DNA of 64,000 bases. It comes from Myrmaecium sp. VS I D KN 1 (taxonomy: Eukaryota > Ascomycota > Dothideomycetes > Valsariales > Valsariaceae). Position 1 is the stretch's first letter, and every line of letters begins with the position of its first letter. Positions 33,891 to 44,453 of this stretch are shown one piece after another. The stretch is from NCBI GenBank assembly GCA_019775845.1, contig JADQAV010000022.1, forward strand, positions 572,830 through 636,829. Direction: 5' to 3'. The notes beneath the pieces were generated by a model. That model saw nothing but the letters and a program-made list of their open reading frames with translations. It ran no database searches and was not told the DNA's origin. Made by a program: the position numbers and the translations under genes.

Positions 33891-35262
33891 CTACACCTCC
33901 CGCCAACTCCCATTCACCGGCCGTCGCGGCGGTGGGTAGCCCTGCTGCTGCTGCTGATACGACTGCTGCTGATTATGGTAATCTCCCGCCGTCTGTGCAT
34001 ACCCCCCACCGTAACCACCGGCAGCAGGATCATTCGTGTGATACGACGGCGGCGGGGCGACGCTGTAGCCGGTATCTGACGAGGACTCGTGGACGGGCGA
34101 GACGTTGTAGCGCTGCTGGCCCGGATAGGCGGAGGCGGCCTGCGGCGGCGGCGACAGTCGGTAGCTCTGGGGCGGCGGCGTGGGGCGGGTGGAGGGGTAG
34201 AAGTCCTGGGGCGAGGCATTGCTGTAGCCTTGTTGCGGTTGCTGCTGGGGAGGTGGAGAGCGATAGCCCTGCGGCGGTGCTGAGTAGCCGCCGGCATGGA
34301 AGGTTTGCGGCGAAGGGGAGCGGTAACCCCCCTGGAGCGGCTGCGGGGGCCCCTGTCCTTGGCCTCCATAGACCTGCGGACTCATGCTGCGATTCTGGTA
34401 GGACTGCGAGCCATCGGCCCCGTACATGACTTGAGGGCCAGCGTTGTAGGATTGCGGACTCGTCGGACTCTGGTTGAAGCTCCCCTGGCGTTGGAACTGG
34501 TTCGGAGGCAGTCCCTGTCCGTATTGATTCGGAGGCGGTCCCTGTCCGTACGGATTCGGCATGTAGCCCTGCTGCATCTGAGGGCTAACCGGCGATTGGG
34601 CCGTGGACGAAGTCATATACGGTTGGTTCTGCTGCGTGGGCGCTCCGGTGGTGGTCGCGAGTGCCGGGTTGGAAGGGTTGTGCGGGCCCATCCTCTGCAT
34701 TTCCATGTCGCAAGGACTGGTTCCCGCGGGCGCAGTCTCCTCCACCACCACCTGGGCATCACGAGCGTCCTTCCAGCTCGGCATGGGTGGGAGGGCGTCC
34801 TCGTTCACGGGCTTGCCCGACGTGGAAAAACGAGCGAATTGCGGCGGCTCGTAGGCCGGCGCCGCGGCGGACTGGTATTGCGTGTTGACTGGCTTCTGGA
34901 TGTTGTACGGTAAGGAGTCTGGCTGGTTCGATCCGACGCGTTTGTGACCACGATCCTTGCGCGTCGGCGAGGGACAGCAGGACGCGCAGCAGCGGAAGCA
35001 GCAGCACGCGCACTCGGCGCCGCAGCACAGGCATCGTGCGAAACACCAGAGGATGGAGAGAATGACGAGCGAGCCGACGATGATCCCGACGATGACTATA
35101 CGGCTGTTAACACGATTGACGACTCCTTTTCGCAGCACTTGGAGCCCCCATACCAGGCCATTTGCAGTACGCCTTGTCCATGCATGTGTCCCATGAGCTG
35201 AAGGTCGACTTGACATTCGCCGCGGTTTCGGCGAGGTCGCGCGAGACTAAAGGTGAAGACAT
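33891..35262 (-). CDS. Single-pass membrane protein with Cys cluster and Pro/Gln/Tyr-rich tail (fibroin-3-related type)
   Basis: Two exons (35262-35154, 35095-33891) joined by a 58-nt intron with matching phase give 437 residues. The join produces KWPVIVGIIVGSLV, a continuous transmembrane helix at about residues 36-55. A short extracellular-type N-terminus (TFSSWDTCMDKAYCKW) holds two cysteines. Just inside the membrane is a dense cysteine cluster (CFARCLCCGAECACCCF and on), which could be palmitoylated. The remaining 330 residues are disordered and rich in Pro, Gln, Tyr and Gly, with repeats such as PNQYGQGLPPNQF and PPQGYRSP. Similar fungal proteins are often annotated 'fibroin-3 related'; no molecular function is established. 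A TTATAAG box lies about 100 bases upstream. Confidence 0.82.
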
Positions 35263-36603
35263 CGGGTCGCGTTGGTTCCCACGACTCGCGTCGTGAGTAG
35301 AAAGAATGGAGGGTGAGAAAGAGAGGCTATGGGCGCGGCGCAGGGGGCGCTGTGAATGGCTTATAAGGACGATGTCGTCGGAGTCGGCGGTAGTAGTGGT
35401 GGGGAGTTTGGGGGCATGCGCTCCTCGGCACTCGTGCTCCGTCGGTCGCCCTGAAGCAAGATGAGGATCTTCGAGCGCGACAGCTGTCAGGCCAACAGCG
35501 GTATGGCGGTCAGAATAGCGAGCGGAAGGAGGTGCAGAAGTAGAAAAGAGCAAGTAGAATGGCAGTCGGACGAGGAAATGAAGGAGGTGGGAGGAAGGGT
35601 TGGCTCGCTACACGGTGAAACGCTCCAGTCCTGCAGTCCTCCAGTCCCAAGCCGACCAGCGTGCCAGCCGTGCCAGCCTTCGAGTTCTCCCCCCTTGCCC
35701 TCTCAGGCACTCAGGGTCCAAGGAGTGGCGATGTGTGGCCGTGTAAATGGAGGGGGCGGGTGGTGGCGGTGCGGCGGGAGTGGCGTCGACGAGGTGACCC
35801 CTAAGGACTTTCTCCGCGCACCCCACATTCTTCATCTCATCCACTCCCTCACCGTCTACTAACCTCATCCTCACTCCGATCCATCCCAGCTTTACATATT
35901 CCCTCACACCATCTACCCGGTGAGCTCGGCAGTCATGCTCAGAACTCACAACCATCCGGAAAGCTATTCATCTAGGGCGCCGCAATTCCAGGCTCGTCGG
36001 GTAACTCTTCGAGTCCTCAAGGAGCGGCCATTCAATCTAAACGCCGTTTCTACATCAAACGGCGTGCTCCTCTCCTTCCTCTCGCCGCAGCAATACTATC
36101 ATGCAACGAACTACTGCCAACAACCGCTGCGAAACCGCCGTGAAGTTGACGTCGAGCAATTCAGTCGCCGACTCCACTCAGGCCCTGGCTGGCTGCAATG
36201 GCGACCGGGGATGTGAACGCATGCTGACTGCCAGCCCGCCCATTGGCCCGAACCAACAACCCCGTGCAGCCCCACCCACGCCCATCCGGGCATGATAACC
36301 ACCATCGTGACATATTTACGCCCTAAAAGACAAGACGACATGGGTTGAAATCCAGGCAGAGTACGTACCAGGGATACAGGTAGGTACATAGGACTTTAAC
36401 GAAGGGTCATGTGCGCTCTTCTTGACCTGTTCCCACTTCCGTGAATTGCTTTTCCTTCTCCGCACCTCTTCACATTCTCCATTTCTCTATACCAGCTCGT
36501 TCGACGGAGAGTAGCGAAGCCAGCTTCAAAGCTCTCTGCATCTCTCCGCTCCGTTGAGAGGACAGAAGAAAAAGGGGGAAGAAAAAGAAAAAAAGAAAAG
36601 AAG
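35263..36603. other. Divergent intergenic region
   Basis: About 1.34 kb between the divergent starts of the Cys-cluster membrane protein and the CCC1-like transporter. Short direct CCAG/CCAGTCCTG repeats occur at about 35630-35670. The 60 bases before 36604 are A-rich on the plus strand, as in many fungal 5' leaders. No gene is supported. Confidence 0.5.
35361..35367 (-). promoter_or_regulatory. TATA-like box of the Cys-cluster membrane protein gene
   Basis: The minus-strand sequence CTTATAA lies about 100 bases upstream of the start codon at 35262. Called by consensus and position only. Confidence 0.35.
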
Positions 36604-37585
36604 ATGGCGTCAACGACCAAATACCAGAGACTTCTCCCTGTCGCCGAGCCCGAACCCTCCGCTTTCAAAGAGCAGCAGCGGCAAGAATTCGATCTGGGAA
36701 GTGACGCTTCCATCTCAGCGTGTCCTTCTCTATCCTCGTGGGTCTCGCCGGCCCTCGTCCGCGACGCCATCGTCGGCCTGAGCGACGGTCTCACCGTTCC
36801 CTTCGCTCTGACAGCCGGCCTGTCTGCCCTGGGCGATCCGCGGCTTGTCATCGCCGCCGGCCTCGCCGAGCTCCTCGCCGGTAGCCTCTCCATGGGCCTC
36901 GGTGGCTACTTGGGCGCGAAAAGCGAAGCGTGAGTGAGGCCATACCCATACTATGGACGAAAATAGAAGAGAGGAGAAAAAGAAGACTTAAACACTTTTT
37001 CGCTAACATGTCCTCAGCGAAGCAACCGCTCCCTCTCCCTCCTCACCACAAGCACTTCCCACCCTCTGCCCCTCCCCCACCATTCACACCGTCCAAACCA
37101 TTCTCAACGCCCACCACCTCCCCCAGCCCACCATCCAATCCGTCCTACACCAGCTTCAGCACCAGCACGAGAATCAGCTCCAACACGAGCTCCCCCCAAC
37201 CCTTACCAGCCCCCCAATCCCCCTTCACGCCGCCCTCACCCTCGGCCTCGCCTACTTCCTCGGCGGTCTCGTCCCCTTGCTCCCCTACCTCGTCTGCTCC
37301 ACCGTCGGTCGAGCCCGGGCCTGGAGCGTGCCCGTCATGCTCCTGGCCCTCTTCGCGTTTGGTTGGATCCGCGTCGGGGTCACGGAGAGGGCGGCGGGGG
37401 TGGCGCAGGAGGATGAGAAAGGGGAGGGGAGACGGAAGGGTTGGTGGTGGAAGAGCAGGCTCAGAGCCGGGCTGGAGATGGTGGTCGTGGGCGGGGTGGC
37501 GGCCGGGGCGAGCGCGGGGTGCGTCTTGCTGTCCTCGGCCGCAACCGGAGGGTTGGGCTTGCGTGCTGGCGTTTCGGAGGGGTAG
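36604..37585 (+). CDS. CCC1/VIT1-family vacuolar iron/manganese transporter-like protein
   Basis: Predicted vacuolar membrane transporter moving Fe2+ or Mn2+ into the vacuole. Two exons (36604-36929, 37018-37585; 88-nt intron, phase 2) give 297 residues. The family signature is clear in exon 1: LVRDAIVGLSDGLTVPFALTAGLS, with the conserved Asp of the first transmembrane helix, and LAELLAGSLSMGLGGYLGAKSEA, with the conserved Met of the second. Exon 2 encodes a Pro-rich linker, a Gln/His-rich helix and three more hydrophobic segments ending in GASAGCVLLSSAATGG. In characterised members the cytoplasmic region between helices 2 and 3 is Glu-rich and binds metal. Here it is Pro/Gln/His-rich with few acidic residues, an unusual feature. 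Fold assignment is strong; metal specificity is open. Confidence 0.87.
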
Positions 37586-38092
37586 CCGTGCCGATGATGC
37601 AAAGATGGTGAGGTTATGGAAGAAATTGGGTGTGATGGGTGATTATGATTGGGAACAGGAGGCGGATTGCAGAGGAAATGAAAAGAGAGGGAGAGAGGAG
37701 AGGAACCGAATGACGGCACAACCGGTCTCTCGGACGGGATGGAAACTGAAACATGGAACTACTATACAATACAACATCCATCTCCAACCGAAAGTATCAC
37801 GAAACAATTCTCCTGTTACCGCCTCTTCCAAAGTGTACACGGACAGATCCCGGAATTACTATATATGGTATACGCGTACATTATCATACAGAACACAACC
37901 CGAAATAGGAGAAGGTCGAAAACATAGGCAGTGCCCCCTACCGACTCACCTCCTCGGAGCACATCAGACCGGCTGATGGAGCCGAGAAATCCCAGTACCC
38001 ACGATCCCACGACCCTACGGTCCGTCTCCCGCACAGCCTATACATACATAGCATCGGCGGATGGGTGACGAATGGGTGAGGGTGCATGGCCC
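37586..38092. other. 3' spacer between convergent genes
   Basis: About 500 bases separating the convergent CCC1-like and CSC1-like genes. Nothing coding is recognised. Confidence 0.5.
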
Positions 38093-41000
38093 TCACCAGA
38101 ACCGCACCACGCTCCAGTCCAACCCCGGATCCCGCAGCCTCCCCGTCTTCCTCGCGTTCTCCTTCCCACCGCCCCCGTCATCCACCAGATCCTCCCACCG
38201 CCGATCGACGTCCACGTGGACGCGGTCGCCGACCCAGCTCGCGCCCTCGGCGACGACGCCCGTGTACTGCCGCGTGTGCGCAACCTCCTGCGCCCCCACG
38301 CCCGCCTCGTCGCCCGTCGGGATCCACACCCGCGGCGCCGCGGCGGTCATGTAGGGCGGGAGGTACGCGGCATCCAGCAGGGCGTGCACGTCGACGCCGC
38401 CGCCCGTGTGCGAGGGAGCCCGACCTTCCGGTGTCGCGGCGGAGGCGGGATACAGGCCGGCCGGGTCGGGCGCATCGTCCGGGACCTGGTCGCGGAGCAC
38501 GCGGTAGCTTTCGTAGACCTCAGGGTGAAGATACTTCAGGAACGCGTGCTTGAGCCCCTTGGGGTTCGGCGGTGGCGGAGGGGGGGCAACCAGGTGCATC
38601 AGAGGTCTGAAGCCGGTGTCGAGGCAATCGATCGTCTCTTTCAGGTGAGAGCGCGACCGGGAATTTTGGGAAGTTGGTTCGAACAGCCCTCCTGGATCAA
38701 GCGGATCCTTGCCAGTGAGATGTGTTTGGAAGAGGAGCTTGAGGAGACCACCCACGGTAGCGACGGCGGTTTCGGTGCCTTCTGGCAGGCCGCGAGCGGT
38801 CGGTGGAACCCCTTCCTCGGAGTCCGATTCGCAATCCGTCTCTAGCTGATACGTCTTTTTGTCGGGATCGCCGTTCATGCTTCCTTTCGAACCCACACTG
38901 GCCCTGCGATATGAATCGGACTGCACAGGTTGTATGGCGTCCACACTCGCCGGAACAGAGTCCCCGCGTTCCTCGTCTCCTACTGTATCCTTCTCCAAAA
39001 CGGTCGACGGCTCTTCCGCAGCCAAGGTTCTCGGGAGGTTATACATCAACGGATCCAAAGCGTCATCCAGGGAATAGTTCACAATTGCCGTCACCATTAT
39101 TAGCCCGATCATCATGACAAGCGGTCCGAAGGCAGCCTGGAGAGCAAAAAGACCTAACAAGCATATCTCGGCAAGATAGAGACCAGTAAGCGTCTGCTTG
39201 AGGGCCAGCGGATATACGAGACCTCGAGTGTCCAATGCCGATCCGAGAACGTTGAGCAAATTATATTTCCAGATTATGTAGGCGATGTAGAACCCAACCA
39301 GGGAAAACCCAAGGATGAGGGGCGCTATAACAGAATAACTTATGGCTATAGGCGGTTTAGTACTAAAGAGAAGAAACGATCCGAGGAAGCACTTACTGAT
39401 CACGCCGAGGTTGACAATGACTGGAAAGATACTGCCCCATTTCGGTTCGGAAAGGCGATTCCATCGCTCAAATCGCTTCTTCGGGTCTTTCATGAACTTA
39501 TGCATCACCTGAAAGAAGAACAGGTCCGAGAAATGTGCCAGCCGGCCTGCGGTCATGCCCAAACACTGAATGGTAATGTAGGAGAGATAGAAATTGGAGG
39601 CTTTCGGGAGACAGGATGAAAGAAGGTCTCTGGCCGACAAAGGGTCCTCGATCACCTCCACAATGGATGCCGATGCAGCAGATGTAAATGTAGTGACGAG
39701 GAAGACCTGGACCACCTGAAATCCAAAATACGACCGCTGTACAAACAACTCACCCAGAGACCGTGATGGAACGCCAGCAAGTCTTGCAAACACTGGGATA
39801 GGTCAGTGAGTTTATCTTGTGAGGACAAGGAGGTCCAGCTGCTCACCTCTCATTATTCCTGGGACGATGGCCATCAAGAGTGATAACATGAGAGCTGGTA
39901 ACAGTCCAGTGATCAGGCCAAGTATGACACTGGGGATGTCCTTGATGAAGGCAAGGAATGGTACCTTTTCGACGAGGAAGTTGATGTTGCTTAGAAGCCC
40001 AACGAAAGCTGAAGGTATCGACCAGAAGATAATCAACACGCAGATGGCGGAGATGATGCAGAATTGCCGGATGATGCGCTCCCACCAACGCATCCGCAGA
40101 GACCACCAGTGTATCTCGTAAGGGCGAACGTTGATATACTTTTGGGACATGTGCGACGGCCGGTGATGGACAAGAGCTTGGTAGGCTTGTTGCGCCTCGA
40201 TTTGGCTGGTGAATTCAATGAAAGCGGCAGGCAAGGTACTTCCGGCATTTCCGCGTTGCATCTTTCTTTGCAGCCTGTTGATGTCGCGTGTAAGTTCCTT
40301 GAGCCGCCTGCGGGTCCATCTAATCGTGTCTACCGATCGACCGTAGTTCGCTAACGGTCGATGGGTTGGACGAGCACTTTGAGGTATCCATTGTGCTGCG
40401 ATTGAACCAGGGACATCAAAAGGAGGGCCATCTGCACCATAAGCTTGCCGATTTTCTTTCTTATCCGGATGTTCGAGCGCAGACACATCCGTAGAAGGAT
40501 ACGCTGAGGCAATCGGGGCGACCGTCTTAGGTCCAGGCGCAACGTCAGGTGGCGCAGCATCGGGATGTCCACCTTGGACTTGCAAGCGCCTTGCCCGGCT
40601 CGCTTTTCGTATCAGGATGATTTCAGCATCCTGCAAGCGCGAAGCGGTTTGTTCGCGTTCCCTGACGAGACGCTCCAGCGACCAAGAGGTCCGTGGGATC
40701 CAAACGCGCTTAACAGAGTCGCCAAATACCTTCCGCAGCTTAGCTTCGTCCAAGTATTGCTGCGGGATGCAGGTAAACAGGACGGTGCGGGAAGATAGCC
40801 GATTGGCGTAGAATGGGTGGAGGTTGTACGCTTGGCGGAGATTAACGTAGAACAAGCATTCCCGGCAAACGGTGTATAATATAAAACCTGATGAACGATT
40901 AGCGCAGGTGACCACGGAGCCATCATGCACAGAGCAGGTACCGAAAAAGAGCCATGCCAGGAAGGCGTGTACAAAATACCACTTCGGATGGGTTACGTTG

Positions 41001-41704
41001 CCAAAGGTGAGTTTGTCGAGCTGGCTACCGGTGCCGCCTCCGTAGACATGCAGAGGGAACAGGATCGGCCAGGTAAGGCAGATGCCGACGACGCAGATCA
41101 AACAGAGCACTTTGAGGTAACGGAGGAAGAGGTAGGCGTCAAGAGAGGAGTGGTTCAGCACGTAGATGTCCGGGGTCTTCCAAAAGGCGACGACCCAGGT
41201 GAACCAGGTGGAGGGCAATGGCGGTGATCGTTCACTGTGTCAAGCCATAAGCATGGACGACTCGAAGGTTGATGGGACGGGAACACGCAATCATCCTTCC
41301 GCCGCATCAGCGATTGGCGGCGAGTGACGATTGGGGGTGCAGCGGTTGTGGAGAAGGGGGCGGGGAGTGAGTGAGTAAGTGAGTGAGTAAGTGAAGGGAC
41401 AACGTACTAAGGATGGAGGCTCGACAAGAACGTACGAGGGGCGTAGACCCGTGGAAATCTACGCCTGGACAGGATAAAGGCAGCGAGGCAGACTCCAGCA
41501 TAGATGGCGACGGGGATCAAGGTGGAGAAGAGGGCGCTGACGGAGGATGAGTTGGAGCCGGTGCTGACGCCAACGACGGTGGCCGCGCTGGAGTTGTCTC
41601 GCGACGAGCCGATGCGGGGGTCTTGTTCCTCGTTCTGCACGACGTCAGACCAGACGGAAGGACGAGGTCAGCACGTCGGTACCGAAGGCGTTAAAGGCAG
41701 CCAT
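38093..41704 (-). CDS. CSC1/OSCA-family (DUF221) membrane channel
   Basis: Predicted osmosensitive, calcium-permeable cation channel. Five exons are proposed: 41704-41683, 41621-41408, 41234-40942, 40887-39847 and 39792-38093, total 1,089 residues, all phases agreeing. The N-terminal region has the first transmembrane helix (STLIPVAIYAGVCLAAFIL) and YAPRTFL. Next come KTPDIYVLNHSSLDAYLFLRYLK and the LRQAYNLHP segment, a cytoplasmic RNA-recognition-like domain (TVLFTCIPQQYLDEAKLRKVF ... AAFIEFTSQIEAQQAYQ), and IHWWSLRMRWWER. The main helix bundle includes PALMLSLLMAIVPGIMR, the GRLAHFSDLFFFQVMHKF region and QAAFGPLVMMIGLIM. An acidic, disordered C-terminal tail of about 250 residues follows. 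The 54-nt intron at 40888-40941 is in frame and could be retained. The first 22-nt exon is the least certain part; no ATG is in frame with exon 2. Confidence 0.87.
41235..41407 (-). other. Long repeat-bearing intron in the CSC1-like gene
   Basis: At 173 nt this is much longer than the other introns in the window. Just inside its donor site it carries a tandem ACTCACTT-type repeat (41366-41394), shown on the plus strand as GTGAGTGAGTAA units. These repeats recreate GTGAGT, a strong donor-like sequence, several times. Confidence 0.65.
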
Positions 41705-41967
41705 GGCAGGGTAACCTTAGGCCTCCAAAGGGGACCCTGAGGCAGCCACTTCGCTCGGCAAGCGTGGCGGGTGCGGGGAGGGGAGGAACCTAAAGGGGAA
41801 AAGGGAAAGGGAAAGAGAAAGGGGCGTGAGGGGGTCCGCGGAAAGAAAGGGTCGGAGGTGGTTGCTCTTGATGGACGCTGGGAACTTACGAGTCGCCGCA
41901 ACAGCAACCGATGCCCGACGTCCGCGACCGGCATCGGGGACGCGATCGGGGAGGATGGCGGCGTTTC

Positions 41968-42016
41968 GAGGTTAACGTCGAGGTTAACGTCGAGGTCAAG
42001 GTCGAGGTCGAGGTCG
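41968..42016. repeat. GAGGTTAACGTC / GAGGTC tandem repeat
   Basis: Two copies of a 12-bp unit (GAGGTTAACGTC) pass into four copies of the 6-bp unit GAGGTC or GAGGTCAAG-like variants. It is a simple-sequence tract in the 5' flank of the CSC1-like gene. Confidence 0.7.
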
Positions 42017-43062
42017 AAGCTGTAGGAGGGTCGAAGGAGCCTTAGGATCTCCGAGAGAATGCTGCCGCCATCGACGGCGCGACCGCATGCGGGGAACGAG
42101 GGATTCCGATTCCTCAAGTTGGTTGTGCGGTCACAGGCGGGTGGTACAGTAAGGTACTAGTCTTTAGTACTACGCAGGTCAGGAAGAGACCGTAAAGATC
42201 ACCGTCACGTGGCAGAGTACATAGGTAATTGAAGTAGTGGTAGGTGGGATGGGTATGGCAGCCTTAAGGGGTTGGTTGGTACAGCTTCGTTGTGAAAACG
42301 TACTAGGTATGTATCGCAAGAACAGTGAGGCAGAGTTTGCTGCGGAGCGAGAGTCGTGCGGGCGCTGGGAGGAGCAACTTCCGGTGGTGATCCTGCTGCC
42401 GCTGCACGCAAGCAACCTGGCAGCACGCAATCCAAGGTCAGGTACCTCATCGATCACTGGTCGGATGCGATGGCCGGTGCCCGAAGGAGTCTTCCTACTG
42501 TACCTTTTGGGTACTAGTAGGGAGTATTCGGGCATGTAGGGAAGGACGGAGTGTCTGCGTAGGAGATTTTACTGGAGGGGACAGGCCCAGCGGGAACCGC
42601 TCCGCTCGGCAGCTGAAAAAGGTGCAGCATCTCGGGGCATCTTGGGGAAAGGCAGAAGGATGCAGTGGATACAAGGCGCCGCCACCCAGGGCTTCGGCCG
42701 CCCGTCAAACTGCCAGCGTCCACCTGCACTCACACTTGTCATCACGCATCCGGGCCTACTCGAACCCTGCTCAGCTGGTTGGCATCACTTTTCCCCCGAC
42801 AGCAGCCAATAGTCGCTCAATCCTGTGCGAAAGATAAGGGTATGGGCGTATCGGGATGATCCAATGCAGTGGGGATAGGACGGACCGCGGAGAAATGATG
42901 TGCGCGAATCGCATTTCTTCCGACATCTCAGGGCTACTAACGAAGCGGATGTCATGGCAGCCGGTAAGTAACAGGTATGGCCGTTAACTACCTTCAGCGT
43001 GGCAGCATCTCGCAACTCTTCGTGCCTCTCTCACACTCCCCTGGGAACGAAGACCGCGATTG

Positions 43063-43091
43063 AAAAAAAAAAAAAAAAAAAAAAAAAAAAA
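43063..43091. repeat. Poly-A tract of 29 bases
   Basis: An uninterrupted run of 29 adenines on the plus strand. The bases on either side show no target-site duplication I can recognise and no SINE-like A or B box upstream, so it is listed as a homopolymer rather than a retroposed tail. Confidence 0.9.
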
Positions 43092-43620
43092 CACTATAGT
43101 GCTGTAGTAGACTGCATCTGTAGGTATGACCGCATGGATCCAGCTCCCCCTGAGGTAGGTACTGCAGGTGACATACGGATACCCCTCCATCTCCCCCTCT
43201 CTCAGCTGGAATGTGCAGCGATCCACGAGTCGATCTGCAGGAACTCGACGAATGGCGTGCGTGGGGTCCCAGGTGGCCGCTGCCTGAGGCTCGACGCAAG
43301 TGGACTGAGAGCCCACCACGCCCACTTCCAGCTTCTCTTCCGAGGTTCCTCTCTTCCCACTTCCTTCCTTCCTCTCCGTGAATGATGCTCTTAGCGTCGC
43401 TGGTCACCCCGACCCATCAGGCTTCCATCGCAGAATGACTGCCTCCACCCTCAGACATGCCCCTCCTCCACCACAACTCTACCCGATCTCACGTAACAGA
43501 CAATCATACAATAGGCCGTGATAATGTCATCCTTCCCAGATACGGTACCTAGCCCAACTGGCAGCTAACCGATGGATCAAGAATCCCTTCCTGTTCCTCC
43601 TCCACTCCACCCTTCCACGG

Positions 43621-44453
43621 TCACATCTCTAGTCCAGGTGGAATCCTCGGCCCCAGCATCCAGTCTTCCATTGCCAACCACCGGCTCCATGCCCTTTCCG
43701 CTCCATCGAGTTCGCTGTCCTCGATGGTGTCGAGCGGCCTGAGGAATGGCACCGACTCATCCCCGCAGTGATCGTACAGTCGCTTCACATCCGCCCATCC
43801 GACGCTCTTCACGGCGAAGAGGTAATTGCGTCTCTCTACTTTTTGCAAAGGTTCAACACCTTTCTTCCACTGTGGCCCGAACAATTCCACAAGGATGTGC
43901 TCTCTGTCGAAACCGGTCACCACCAGTCGCCTGATATAGGAGACCAGTGACACCCAAGGTTTCCCTCCCGCTTCCGCGGGCCCTGGTTCGGCTCTACTTC
44001 CTGTCGGCTGTCTGTGCTCCACTCTGTAGCCCTTCTGCCAGGTCTCGTCCTGACGTTCCATGCACGAAGCGAGCCGCTGCTTACGCTGGTCTGGAAGCGC
44101 GATGTTCATCAGCGCTGCCACGGCGAGCGCGTTCGGATGGAATTGCCCTTGTTCAAGAAAGTAGATCGAACAGGCATGATAGGCCTGGTGCCATTCCAGG
44201 ATGTCAAATGGGCCCTCATGGTCTCGCTCCATACCCATTGGACCGGACTGGTTGAACGCTTGACATCATTCAGCATAACCTCTCACCTAAGCCAGTCGAT
44301 GGAGCGTGAGTGATGGGGGCGGCAAGGACACTGGCTTACCTTGAAGCGTCGGAGGAACGTGTGCAGGTATATATTGTAACGCACAATGATGGCAGAAGCG
44401 ATTGAACTGAGCACATCGTGCAAATGAGTACAAGAACCGGCGGTGCAATCCAT
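43621..44453 (-). CDS. Conserved fungal protein of unknown function
   Basis: Two exons (44453-44340, 44247-43621) joined by a 92-nt intron (phase 0, CTGA branch-like site) give 246 residues. The second exon alone has an ATG (44238), so the first exon is a proposal. It adds a 38-residue N-terminus rich in aliphatic residues and removes an in-frame stop between the exons. Features seen are a WHQAYHACSIYFLEQGQFHP segment, VSLVSYIRRLVVTGFDREHI, LFGPQWKKGVEPLQKVERRN, VPFLRPLD and WSRWLAMEDWMLGPRIP. This pattern resembles a family of fungal proteins sometimes annotated 'ilp is an apoptosis inhibitor', a name with no experimental basis I know of. No membrane segment, signal or catalytic motif is obvious. 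TATAAA lies directly before the proposed ATG, which is odd and may argue for a different start. Confidence 0.65.

Larger units (their letters stand above)
41705..43620. other. Spacer with simple repeats and an A29 tract
   Basis: About 1.9 kb upstream of the CSC1-like gene, including its promoter. It contains a GAGGTTAACGTC/GAGGTC repeat patch (about 41968-42016) and a run of 29 adenines at 43063-43091. I recognise no gene. Open frames through the repeat patch translate to alternating Asp-Leu and are not credible. Confidence 0.5.

Noticed and set aside
43000-43095. A29 tract as the tail of a retroposed SINE or processed copy
   Set aside because: No target duplication, Pol III boxes or coding remnant upstream; a plain homopolymer is simpler.
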